This document shows positions 7,931 to 13,986 of a DNA stretch of 16,669 nt, piece after piece. The notes beneath the pieces were generated by a model. The model was not told where the DNA came from. It did no database searches and saw only the letters and a list, made by a program, of their open reading frames with translations. Source of the DNA: Anaerolineales bacterium UBA877 (GTDB taxonomy: Bacteria; Chloroflexota; Anaerolineae; Anaerolineales; Villigracilaceae); NCBI GenBank assembly GCA_002294405.1, contig DBFP01000031.1, positions 1,178 through 17,846 on the forward strand, in the 5' to 3' direction. Numbering within the stretch: the first letter of the stretch is position 1; every line of letters begins with the position of its first letter. Made by a program: the position numbers and the translations under genes.

Positions 7931-7970
7931 TTTACACCATGTAAGTATTATTTTCATGATGTAAATATTA
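7931..7970. promoter_or_regulatory. Candidate ROK operator: two repeated half-palindromic sites
   Basis: ATGTAAGTATTA (7939-7950) and ATGTAAATATTA (7959-7970) match at 11 of 12 positions and are 20 nt apart, so they fall on the same DNA face. Each sits in an inverted repeat: TTACA-3-TGTAA (7932-7944) and TTTTCATGATGTAAA (7951-7965, one mismatched pair). They overlap the -10 and start region of the ROK promoter, as expected for an autorepressor. Confidence 0.7.
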
Positions 7971-7995
7971 TAGGGAGAATTATATCGAAAGTCAA
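7967..7995 (-). promoter_or_regulatory. Promoter of the ROK / sugar transport operon
   Basis: On the minus strand, TTGACT (7990-7995) and TATAAT (7967-7972) are 17 nt apart: 5 of 6 and 6 of 6 to consensus with optimal spacing. The operator repeats begin at the -10 and run downstream. Confidence 0.82.
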
Positions 7996-8172
7996 TAGCC
8001 AATATGGGTTATGCAAGGAGTCCGAATGATCGGGTTATATTGCTTCGAACTTCCTTATTCTTATAAATAGAGCAAAGAGATGTTCTTCTTTCACTCTCTT
8101 TCGAAAAGGATTATGAAAAACTATTGTCTTGGAATATTAATACTATTATTAAATATTATTAATTATTACTAC

Positions 8173-8200
8173 TTGACATTTTAGAAATATTGAATATAAT
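8173..8200 (+). promoter_or_regulatory. Promoter of the SHOCT / toast-rack operon
   Basis: TTGACA (8173-8178) and TATAAT (8195-8200) are 16 nt apart, both perfect consensus, preceded by an AT-rich UP-like tract. Predicted transcription start is near 8207, which rules out start codons before that point and supports ATG 8247 for the first gene. Confidence 0.85.
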
Positions 8201-8224
8201 ATCAATTATATTAATTTTGATATT
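8198..8224. promoter_or_regulatory. Inverted repeat overlapping -10/+1 (candidate operator)
   Basis: AATATCAA (8198-8205) and TTGATATT (8217-8224) form a perfect 8-bp inverted repeat with 11-nt spacing. Placed across the end of the -10 and the start site, it is a good location for a repressor. The HTH protein encoded second in the operon is the obvious local candidate, but that is inference. AT-richness raises the chance of a coincidental repeat. Confidence 0.5.
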
Positions 8225-8246
8225 GATAATAACTGAAGAGGTCGAT

Positions 8247-8465
8247 ATGTCATCCATCTATCATGCTTATCAGGCATATGAACGCCGGGTGATTCGGGGC
8301 GAACTGGATCACCAATCAAGAAGATCAGCCAAGCGGACGGTCACTCACGAGCCTCTGGCGGCCAGGATTGGCGACTTGCTCATCCAGACCGGCCTGAAAC
8401 TCAAAAGACGGTATTCCCCCGGGAAGTCAATGTCTTGGTCACCTATGACCTGGAGCAAGTCATGA
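8247..8465 (+). CDS. Small 72-aa protein of unknown function, first gene of operon
   Basis: I do not recognise a family. The product begins MSSIYHAYQAYERRVIRGEL and is rich in Arg/Lys; residues ~37-55 (LAARIGDLLIQTGLKLKRR) look like an amphipathic, basic helix that could associate with a membrane or nucleic acid. The last ~16 residues (from SPGK, Ser/Trp/Met-rich) look less protein-like. ATG 8247 has GAGG 5 nt upstream and lies downstream of the predicted transcription start, whereas the longer frame from 8190 begins inside the promoter. Its TGA overlaps the next ATG (ATGA, 8462-8465), arguing for translational coupling and for the frame being real. The other frame also reads plausibly just before 8462 (VNVLVTYDLEQV), so an old frameshift at the 3' end is possible. 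Confidence 0.65.
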   Translation: MSSIYHAYQAYERRVIRGELDHQSRRSAKRTVTHEPLAARIGDLLIQTGLKLKRRYSPGKSMSWSPMTWSKS

Positions 8466-8842
8466 AAACAGCGCTTAGTAAATGTCCTGTTTGTGACAGC
8501 GAGCTGATGGTCACCCGCTTGCATTGTGAAACCTGTGATACCACTGTTGAAGGTCGCTTCGCCAACGGCTCCTTTGCCGGGTTAACTTCGGAACAACTTG
8601 ATTTCATCGAAACCTTTGTCCGCTGCGAAGGGAAGATCACCCGCATGGAAGACGAGATGGCACTTTCCTACCCTACCATCCGGAACCGGCTTCAAGATGT
8701 GATCCGTTCCCTGGGATACGAGCCGGGTAAAGAAGAAGCCAGTGAAATATCTGAAGAGAAGCGCCGCAGTGTCCTTGAAGAGCTTGATTCCGGCAAAATT
8801 TCTGCCGAAGAGGCCATGCGTGTCCTGAATGGGGAGGGATAG
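8462..8842 (+). CDS. DUF2089 protein: zinc ribbon, HTH and C-terminal SHOCT-like hairpin
   Basis: A 126-aa cytoplasmic protein, probably a DNA-binding regulator. The N-terminal zinc ribbon uses Cys8/Cys11 (CPVC) and Cys22/Cys25 (CETC). A middle segment with an HTH-like pattern (about 42-85: LTSEQLDFIETFVRCEGKI, MEDEMALSYPTIRNRLQDV) is the DUF2089 hallmark and resembles sigma region 4-type HTHs. Residues 98-124 (RRSVLEELDSGKISAEEAMRV) form the SHOCT-like helical hairpin that also occurs in four downstream gene products. The start overlaps the upstream stop. A TTG at 8435 could extend it by 9 residues, but the conserved core begins at MKTALSKCPVC. It may regulate the operon through the 8198-8224 inverted repeat (inference). 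Confidence 0.93.
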   Translation: MKTALSKCPVCDSELMVTRLHCETCDTTVEGRFANGSFAGLTSEQLDFIETFVRCEGKITRMEDEMALSYPTIRNRLQDVIRSLGYEPGKEEASEISEEKRRSVLEELDSGKISAEEAMRVLNGEG

Positions 8843-8845
8843 AGC

Positions 8846-10078
8846 ATGAAAACCCAATCGCTATCCCTCGGCCCTTCAACAAACATATTGGTCCGCGCCC
8901 TGACTGGTGATTTGCGCATTGCCGGGTGGGACCGAAATGAACTCATGGCAAAAACCGATGGTGACAAACTTGAGCTGAACTCCGAATCTGATCCGCTCGG
9001 CATCACATGTGATGAAGATCTTATTTTATATTTGCCGCGCAGCGCCAATGTGAAGGTGGAAAAGGTTGCCGGTGACGCCGTTCTGCAAGCCCTTAACGGT
9101 CCAATCAATCTTGGCCCCGTTTCTGGCGACCTCACCATGAACGACCTTGGCCCGGTTACCATTGGGAATGTCGCCGGGGATGCATCTTTGCGCAACGTTG
9201 GCGCTATTAATGCCGAGACCATCTCCGGTGATTTTACCTTGCGGGGTGGGCATGGTATTTGTGCCGTGGATCAGATAGGTGGGGATGGATCGATCCGTGA
9301 CGTGGACGGAATGCTGACAATTGAGAATGTTGGTTCGGATCTTTACATCCGCAATGTCCATGGAGCGGTGACCGTGAAAGCCGGAGCTGATGTGGCCTTT
9401 TATGTCACACCGTTGCCCGGACAGATCTACGATGTTACTGCAGGAGATGACCTGATTGTGCGTCTCTCCCCGGATGCCGCCATCAAACTCCATCTGAGCG
9501 CCAGTTCACCTGACTCCATACAGGTCGATTTCCCTGGTGTTGAAATCCCCGAGGGCTGCACCTCCTGTGAAGTAATCCTCGGAGAAAATAAGGAAGGGAT
9601 GGCTGAGATGGCATTAACTTCCAAGGGGGACCTGTTGGTCACCAGCCAGGCTGATCCCTGGGAATCCGCCACTGATTTTGACAGCGGTGATTGGCGCATT
9701 CCTCCCATCCCCCCCATTCCACCCATCCCCCCCCTGCCCCCCGATTTTTCCGAGCGCATCAACCGGCGCGTCCGCGCCTCGATGGAACGAGCGCAGGTTC
9801 ACATCGAAGCAGCCAGCCGCCGCACCGAGGCCAAGATCCAGGCAGCCATGCGCCGGGCAGAGATGAAAGCCCGTGCCGCTGAAGTGCGCGGCCGTCGGGG
9901 GGCGAAACTGAATGTAAGGGTTGGACCCTGGAAATGGGACCTTACCCCGGGTAAGCCCGATGAAACACGGGAAGCTGTATCGGATGATGAACGCCTGATC
10001 ATCCTGCGCATGCTGCAGGAAAAGAAAATCAGTCTTGCCGAGGCTGAGAAACTGCTGGCAGCTCTGGAAGGAAAATGA
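8846..10078 (+). CDS. Toast-rack (DUF4097-like) repeat protein with proline linker and C-terminal SHOCT-like hairpin
   Basis: A 410-aa protein in three parts. Residues ~10-270 form a DUF4097/toast-rack-like beta-repeat region. Gly-Asp turns recur at 74, 92, 109, 126, 144 and 162 (VAGDAVL, VSGDLTM, VAGDASL, ISGDFTL, IGGDGSI, VGSDLYI), a 17-18-residue period typical of stacked beta rungs. Residues 285-299 are four IPP units plus LPP. Residues ~303-352 are a long Arg/Ala/Glu helix, and 379-409 are the SHOCT-like hairpin (ERLIILRMLQEKKISLAEAEKLL). There is no signal peptide or TM helix, so it should be cytoplasmic, perhaps tethered to the membrane by partners. It starts 3 nt after the DUF2089 gene with GGGGAGGG 7 nt upstream. 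YvlB and LiaX of Firmicutes combine the same two domains in the opposite order. Exact function unknown. Confidence 0.88.
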   Translation: MKTQSLSLGPSTNILVRALTGDLRIAGWDRNELMAKTDGDKLELNSESDPLGITCDEDLILYLPRSANVKVEKVAGDAVLQALNGPINLGPVSGDLTMNDLGPVTIGNVAGDASLRNVGAINAETISGDFTLRGGHGICAVDQIGGDGSIRDVDGMLTIENVGSDLYIRNVHGAVTVKAGADVAFYVTPLPGQIYDVTAGDDLIVRLSPDAAIKLHLSASSPDSIQVDFPGVEIPEGCTSCEVILGENKEGMAEMALTSKGDLLVTSQADPWESATDFDSGDWRIPPIPPIPPIPPLPPDFSERINRRVRASMERAQVHIEAASRRTEAKIQAAMRRAEMKARAAEVRGRRGAKLNVRVGPWKWDLTPGKPDETREAVSDDERLIILRMLQEKKISLAEAEKLLAALEGK

Positions 10079-10102
10079 TATTGTCTTTCCTCCTCCCCCA
10101 AC

Positions 10103-10124
10103 CCCTCCCCCGTTTGGGGGAGGG
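10103..10124. repeat. GC-rich palindromic hairpin within the operon
   Basis: A perfect 9-bp stem, CCCTCCCCC with GGGGGAGGG, and a GTTT loop, flanked by further C-rich (10089-10099) and G-rich (10128-10139) runs. No T-run follows, so it is not a standard terminator. The composition resembles short dispersed palindromic repeats that lie between genes of an operon and affect message processing; whether it recurs in this genome cannot be told from one copy. Confidence 0.6.
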
Positions 10125-10153
10125 AAAGGGGTAAAGGGGAAAAGGAGTTTGCG

Positions 10154-10852
10154 ATGACTGACCAGGAACGTGAACAAGTTCTTAAAATGATCGAGAATGG
10201 CAAAATCACCCCGGAAGATGGCTTGAAGTTAATGCGCACTCTCGACCAGTCACCGGCGGAAGACGAAGGTGCTGCAGAACCGAAGGAAACGGGGGAACAT
10301 TCCAATCCGGAAGATAACACGGACACTAATGAGAAAGCTGAAAGACCCGGCTTTGGAAAAGATCCGCGGATTGAGGCAGTAAAATCCACAGTTCAACGGC
10401 TCTGGCAAATTCCGTTATGGATCGGAATCGCCATTACCATCCTGGGCGCTTGGGGCATGTATACCTTGGTCCAGGCCTCACGGCTCAATTTCTGGTTCTA
10501 TTGTTTCAACACTCCGCTTCTCCTCCTGGGTGTCCTGATCATCGTGGCTGCCATAGGCAGCCGCAAGGCACGCTGGTTGTTTGTGGACGTGAACCAGAAA
10601 CCTGGCCACAGGCCACAGCGCATCTTCCTGGGTTTCCCACTGCCCCTGAAATTTATTACCTGGCTCTTCCAAATAGTAAAACTATTTTTCCCTCACCTGG
10701 TAAAAGAACTGGATGCGGATAAAGGTGGTCCTGGTATGGACGGGGTTATTAAAATAATGGAATTGGTGGACCATGGATTTACCGGCGACCAACCACTTGT
10801 AGTTAATGTGGATGAAGAAGGTGGCGAACGCGTCCAGGTGTATATTGGTTGA
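10154..10852 (+). CDS. Two-TM membrane protein with N-terminal SHOCT-like hairpin
   Basis: A 232-aa protein. Residues 3-31 are the SHOCT-like hairpin (REQVLKMIENGKITPEDGLKL). An acidic, disordered-looking linker (33-75) follows. Two TM helices come next (about 86-107 and 113-135), with ARW at the cytoplasmic boundary. Residues ~139-232 form a soluble C-terminal domain that aligns by eye with the C-terminal half of the next gene product: (R/K)WL, V-V, then MDGVIKIMELV and GERVQVYIG versus MDQLMEALRSG and GEHVEIFVE. Both ends are probably cytoplasmic, which would make it the membrane anchor of the set (inference). ATG 10154 has AAAGGAG 6 nt upstream. It is not a family I can name. Confidence 0.87.
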   Translation: MTDQEREQVLKMIENGKITPEDGLKLMRTLDQSPAEDEGAAEPKETGEHSNPEDNTDTNEKAERPGFGKDPRIEAVKSTVQRLWQIPLWIGIAITILGAWGMYTLVQASRLNFWFYCFNTPLLLLGVLIIVAAIGSRKARWLFVDVNQKPGHRPQRIFLGFPLPLKFITWLFQIVKLFFPHLVKELDADKGGPGMDGVIKIMELVDHGFTGDQPLVVNVDEEGGERVQVYIG

Positions 10853-10940
10853 TTTCTTGAAATGAATTTGATGAAAACACAATATTGATGGAAATTTGGA
10901 AAGCTGCCTGACGGGTAAAACAACATACAAGGAGGATCAC

Positions 10941-11312
10941 ATGGCAACCACAGAAGAACGCATGAAGATACTGAAGATGATAGAGGATGGGAAAGTCAGT
11001 GCTGAAGAAGGGGCCAAGTTGCTTGCCGCCCTGGCCAGCGCCAACCGTCCCGCGGGAGGACTTTCTGCCAGTGGGGCCAAATGGCTGCGGGTGCGCGTCA
11101 CAGAAGTCAATTCTGGGCGCTCAAAGGCCACGGTACAGATCCCCATCAGCCTGATGGAAGCCGGGATGAAAATCGGCGCTCATTTCGCCCCAGAAATTGA
11201 CGGGGTGAACATGGACCAGTTGATGGAAGCGTTGCGTTCCGGCATGACCGGAAAGATCATCGACGTTACCGATGATGAAGATGGGGAACATGTTGAAATA
11301 TTTGTTGAATGA
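10941..11312 (+). CDS. Small soluble protein with N-terminal SHOCT-like hairpin
   Basis: A 123-aa cytoplasmic protein. Residues 4-31 are the SHOCT-like hairpin (ERMKILKMIEDGKVSAEEGA), then a short Ala/Gly linker, then a ~78-residue domain (46-123: AKWLRVRVTEVNSGRSKATV through to VEIFVE) homologous by eye to the C-terminal domain of the preceding two-TM protein. It thus looks like that protein without the linker and membrane hairpin, perhaps from a tandem duplication. ATG 10941 has AAGGAGG 6 nt upstream; the frame opens earlier (10896) but that extension lacks a ribosome-binding site. It may compete for, or co-assemble with, the membrane form (inference). Confidence 0.87.
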   Translation: MATTEERMKILKMIEDGKVSAEEGAKLLAALASANRPAGGLSASGAKWLRVRVTEVNSGRSKATVQIPISLMEAGMKIGAHFAPEIDGVNMDQLMEALRSGMTGKIIDVTDDEDGEHVEIFVE

Positions 11313-11319
11313 CTCCTGG

Positions 11320-11349
11320 TTGCCGAAAGCCAATCTACAAGATCGGCAA
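11320..11349 (+). other. Weak intercistronic inverted repeat
   Basis: TTGCCGA (11320-11326) and TCGGCAA (11343-11349) form a 7-bp stem with a 16-nt loop, between the small SHOCT gene and the second toast-rack gene. A G-run and TTTT (11361-11364) follow at a distance. It could be a weak attenuator; no strong case for a terminator. Confidence 0.4.
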
Positions 11350-11401
11350 GGCTGGGGGGGTTTTCAAGCCACGATACCATCAAACATGATTGGAGGTTGC
11401 C

Positions 11402-12313
11402 ATGTCTGACAATATTGAAAAATCATTTACTGTTTCTTCGCCCGTGCAGCTCAACGTGAATAACATTCGCGGTTCGATAATAATACAACCGGGGGAGGAT
11501 GGGACCATCCAGGTGACTGCCACCAAGCAGCCTCATACGGGAGACGTCAACCGAACAGAGGTCAACCTCTCCCAGGGAGCAGACGGGGCAGTGAACGCTT
11601 CCACCCGCTTTCCCGACATCAGCTGGAACTGGCTTTCGGGCTGGCAACCCTGTGAGGTGGATTACGTTATTAAAGCACCGCACCAAAGCACACTGGTTTT
11701 GAACGGGGTAAGCAGTTCCATCCTTGCTGAAGGATTTGAGGGAGACACCAATGTGAAATCGGTTAGTGGTGAAATCTCATTAAAGGAAATTAAAGGTTCC
11801 CTCAAGGTCCATACTGTCAGTGGTGATGTCGAAGGGGAACGGATTACCGGATCTTTGATCGTGGAAACAGTTTCAGGTGACTTGGTGTTGAAAGAATCTG
11901 ATTTATCTTCCATCAAGGGGAATACTGTGAGTGGAGACCTGCGAATCAACACCCGGGTGGCTGAAGGGCCGTACAATTTCAACTCGGTATCCGGCGATGT
12001 ACGCCTGATTGTCCCCCCAGAGACAAGGTGCACTTGTGAATTACACAGCCTTAGCGGTGATTTGGGTTCAATCTTCCCCACGGACAATTCCACCCCTCAC
12101 CATGGTTTGCAAATGAATAATATCCAGGGGGGAGGGGTGAAAATTTCGCTTCACAGTGTTTCAGGGGATCTATTCCTGGATTGCAGCGGCCTCCTTCCAC
12201 AACCCTCAGGATTGCCCGGGTCAGACTCTCAGGAAAAACGTCGCACGGTGTTGGACCGCGTCGATCGCGGTGAACTGACCGTGGATGAAGCCCTGACCCA
12301 ACTGCGTGAATAA
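11402..12313 (+). CDS. Second toast-rack (DUF4097) repeat protein with C-terminal SHOCT-like hairpin
   Basis: A 303-aa protein. Residues ~1-110 are beta-rich (KSFTVSSPVQLNVNNIRGSI). The repeat region has (V/L)SG(D/E) turns at 121, 139, 157, 176, 196, 217 and 253: VSGEI, VSGDV, VSGDL (twice), VSGDV, LSGDL, VSGDL. Spacing is 18-21 residues with one double step, a clear DUF4097/toast-rack signature. Residues ~276-303 are the SHOCT-like hairpin (KRRTVLDRVDRGELTVDEAL), here more divergent. It lacks a signal peptide or TM helix, and also lacks the proline and Arg/Ala-helix linker of the first toast-rack protein. ATG 11402 follows GGAGG by 5 nt. It is the last gene of the operon, with a terminator downstream. 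Confidence 0.9.
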   Translation: MSDNIEKSFTVSSPVQLNVNNIRGSIIIQPGEDGTIQVTATKQPHTGDVNRTEVNLSQGADGAVNASTRFPDISWNWLSGWQPCEVDYVIKAPHQSTLVLNGVSSSILAEGFEGDTNVKSVSGEISLKEIKGSLKVHTVSGDVEGERITGSLIVETVSGDLVLKESDLSSIKGNTVSGDLRINTRVAEGPYNFNSVSGDVRLIVPPETRCTCELHSLSGDLGSIFPTDNSTPHHGLQMNNIQGGGVKISLHSVSGDLFLDCSGLLPQPSGLPGSDSQEKRRTVLDRVDRGELTVDEALTQLRE

Positions 12314-12377
12314 TTTCAATTTTACGCAATGAATTTTGTGACTGACCATTGAAACCTTAATTTTCACTGCGAAGATC

Positions 12378-12420
12378 ATCGAGATTGGACGAATTATCCT
12401 CATCCGATCTCGGTTGTTTT
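12378..12420 (+). terminator. Rho-independent terminator of the SHOCT operon
   Basis: The arms at 12380-12389 and 12403-12412 form a 10-bp stem with one G-U pair, extendable by two pairs on the outside, around a 13-nt loop. GTTGTTTT follows. It lies 66 nt past the last gene of the operon and before the MFS gene, separating the two units. Confidence 0.68.
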
Positions 12421-12434
12421 ATTCACGGTAATAA

Positions 12435-12462
12435 ATTTCAATGGAGACATATATATTTCAAT
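12435..12462 (+). repeat. Direct repeat ATTTCAAT upstream of the MFS gene
   Basis: ATTTCAAT occurs at 12435-12442 and 12455-12462, exactly 20 nt apart. There is another copy at 12313-12320 and a 7/8 inverted copy at 12348-12355. Two helically phased copies just upstream of a start codon could be a regulator-binding site, but the sequence is AT-rich and simple. Confidence 0.4.
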
Positions 12463-12474
12463 ATTGGATAAAAT

Positions 12475-13851
12475 ATGACCATGGAAAACTCAATAACACC
12501 AACCCAAAAACGTCCTGCGGGTATGACCGGATTCATCATCGTGTGGATTGGACAGATCATATCCATCCTGGCTTCCGGGATGAGCGGATTTGGCCTGTCG
12601 ATATGGATGTTTGAAAAGACAAAAAGCGCGACAGCCATGGGCTTGATGCAGGTTTCCTTTATCCTGCCCTTCCTCCTGCTCTCCCCCATTGCCGGGGTGA
12701 TGGTGGACCGCTACAACCGTAAGTTGATGATGATGATCAGCGATTTTGCCGCGGTTACAGCCACCATCGCCATCCTCTTGCTGCAAGCCACCGGTCAGTT
12801 GCAGTTCTGGCATCTTTATGCCGCCAACATCCTTTATGGATTGGGCAATACATTCCAGTGGCCGGCTTATTCTGCCGCCATCAGCACGATGGTACCTAAA
12901 GAGCAATATGGACGGGCCAATGGGCTGATGTCCCTGCTGGAGGCGGGACCCGGGGTGCTGGCTCCCCTCCTTGCAGGTGCAGTGCTGGCTGCCAATAAAA
13001 CCAGTGGATTGACCATTATCCTGACCATCGATGTGGTGACCTTTTTCATTGCCCTCGGTGCATTGGCTTTCGTCTTCGTGCCGCAGCCAGCGAAAACGGT
13101 CGAGGGTCAGAAAGTAAAGGGCAATCTCTGGAGGGAAGCCGCGTATGGATTCACATATATTTTCAAGCGCCCCAGCCTGCTGGGTCTGCAGATGATCTTT
13201 TTCTTTGGCAACCTGTTTTCCGGCCTCGCCTTTACAGTTTTCGCACCCATGCTCCTCCTGCGGACGAACAACAACACGGTGATATTTGGCACGGTGAATT
13301 CCGCAGCAGCCATTGGAGGGGTTGCCGGGGGGCTTATTATGAGCGCCTGGGGAGGATTCAAGAAACGCACCCACGGCGTCCTGGCGGGTTGGATCCTGGC
13401 AGGGGTTTTTACCGCACTTTTCGGATTCGGAACGGGTATCGCATTCTGGATCCCCTTTATTATCGCCCAAGCCATCGTCGGTCCGCTGATTAACTCCTCC
13501 AATCAATCCATTTGGCAGGCAAAGGTGGCTCCCGATATCCAGGGTCGCGTTTTCTCCGCCCGCCGGCTGATCGCCTGGTTTACGCAGCCGATTGCGCCGA
13601 TCATTGCCGGGGTGTTGGCTGACAAATGGTTGGAACCTTCCATGACTTCCGGTGTGACCAATCTGGCGGTTACCTTTAACAGTTGGGTGGGAACCGGCCC
13701 CGGGTCGGGGATGTCACTGCTGCTCATTTTTTGCGGGATGGGCGCAGCCCTGGTTGGACTGGTCGGCTATTTCCTGCCCTTTATTCGCAACGCAGAGTCC
13801 ACCCTTCCTGACCATGATCAATTGGAAAAGGTCGCCGCTCCCGGTGATTGA
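12475..13851 (+). CDS. MFS exporter, DHA3-like (macrolide/drug efflux type)
   Basis: A 458-aa polytopic membrane protein of the major facilitator superfamily, probably a proton-driven exporter. Motif A is clear between TM2 and TM3 (GVMVDRYNRK, 74-83). The overall pattern (FIIVWIGQIISILASGMSGF, then FEKTKSATAMGLMQVSFILP; later QSIWQAKVAPDIQGRVFSARR) resembles DHA3-type MefA-like permeases. About 12 hydrophobic segments and a charged C-terminal tail are visible. The substrate is unknown. ATG 12475 has only a weak GGAT upstream. TAAAAT at 12469-12474 could be a -10 whose start site falls on ATG 12481, giving a leaderless message, but no good -35 supports that. It lies beyond the operon terminator, so it is probably separately transcribed. 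Confidence 0.92.
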   Translation: MTMENSITPTQKRPAGMTGFIIVWIGQIISILASGMSGFGLSIWMFEKTKSATAMGLMQVSFILPFLLLSPIAGVMVDRYNRKLMMMISDFAAVTATIAILLLQATGQLQFWHLYAANILYGLGNTFQWPAYSAAISTMVPKEQYGRANGLMSLLEAGPGVLAPLLAGAVLAANKTSGLTIILTIDVVTFFIALGALAFVFVPQPAKTVEGQKVKGNLWREAAYGFTYIFKRPSLLGLQMIFFFGNLFSGLAFTVFAPMLLLRTNNNTVIFGTVNSAAAIGGVAGGLIMSAWGGFKKRTHGVLAGWILAGVFTALFGFGTGIAFWIPFIIAQAIVGPLINSSNQSIWQAKVAPDIQGRVFSARRLIAWFTQPIAPIIAGVLADKWLEPSMTSGVTNLAVTFNSWVGTGPGSGMSLLLIFCGMGAALVGLVGYFLPFIRNAESTLPDHDQLEKVAAPGD

Positions 13852-13921
13852 ACGTTCTTGCTCTACGACCATGTGAAACCGGGTATGCCTCCCGTAAACT
13901 GACCGTCCCATTCCGGCAATC

Positions 13922-13968
13922 CCCCCGTTGATATAAACCTGCACTCCATCCACTAAACGGGGGTTATT
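13922..13968. terminator. Candidate terminator between convergent MFS and SDR genes
   Basis: CCCCCGTT (13922-13929) pairs with AACGGGGG (13956-13963): 8 bp, with a long 26-nt loop, followed by TTATT. The position between convergent genes fits, but the large loop and short T-run make it weak. Confidence 0.45.
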
Positions 13969-13986
13969 CCCGCCGTCTTCTCAAAT

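Larger units (their letters stand above)
7903..8246. other. Divergent regulatory region between sugar locus and SHOCT operon
   Basis: This 344-nt gap holds the ROK promoter and operators on the left and the operon promoter with an inverted repeat on the right (separate entries). In the middle is a 7-bp inverted repeat AAAGAGA/TCTCTTT (8074-8080 with 8095-8101) of unknown role. A strongly AT-rich stretch (8133-8171) just before the right-hand -35 could act as an UP element. A 14-codon frame at 8026-8070 has a good ribosome-binding site but no other support. Confidence 0.7.

Noticed and set aside
8026..8070. 14-codon frame with an AAGGAG ribosome-binding site between the divergent promoters
   Set aside because: Too short to judge, no promoter assigned and no recognisable sequence; most likely chance.
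8190..8246. Hydrophobic N-terminal extension (MNIISIILILILIIT) of the 72-aa protein, resembling a TM segment
   Set aside because: It would begin within the promoter, before the predicted transcription start, and is a by-product of AT-rich sequence.
12490..13506. Long 338-codon frame on the minus strand
   Set aside because: It lies wholly opposite the MFS gene, its product is His/Gln/Gly-rich with no hydrophobic core or known motif, and the MFS frame shows clear family motifs.
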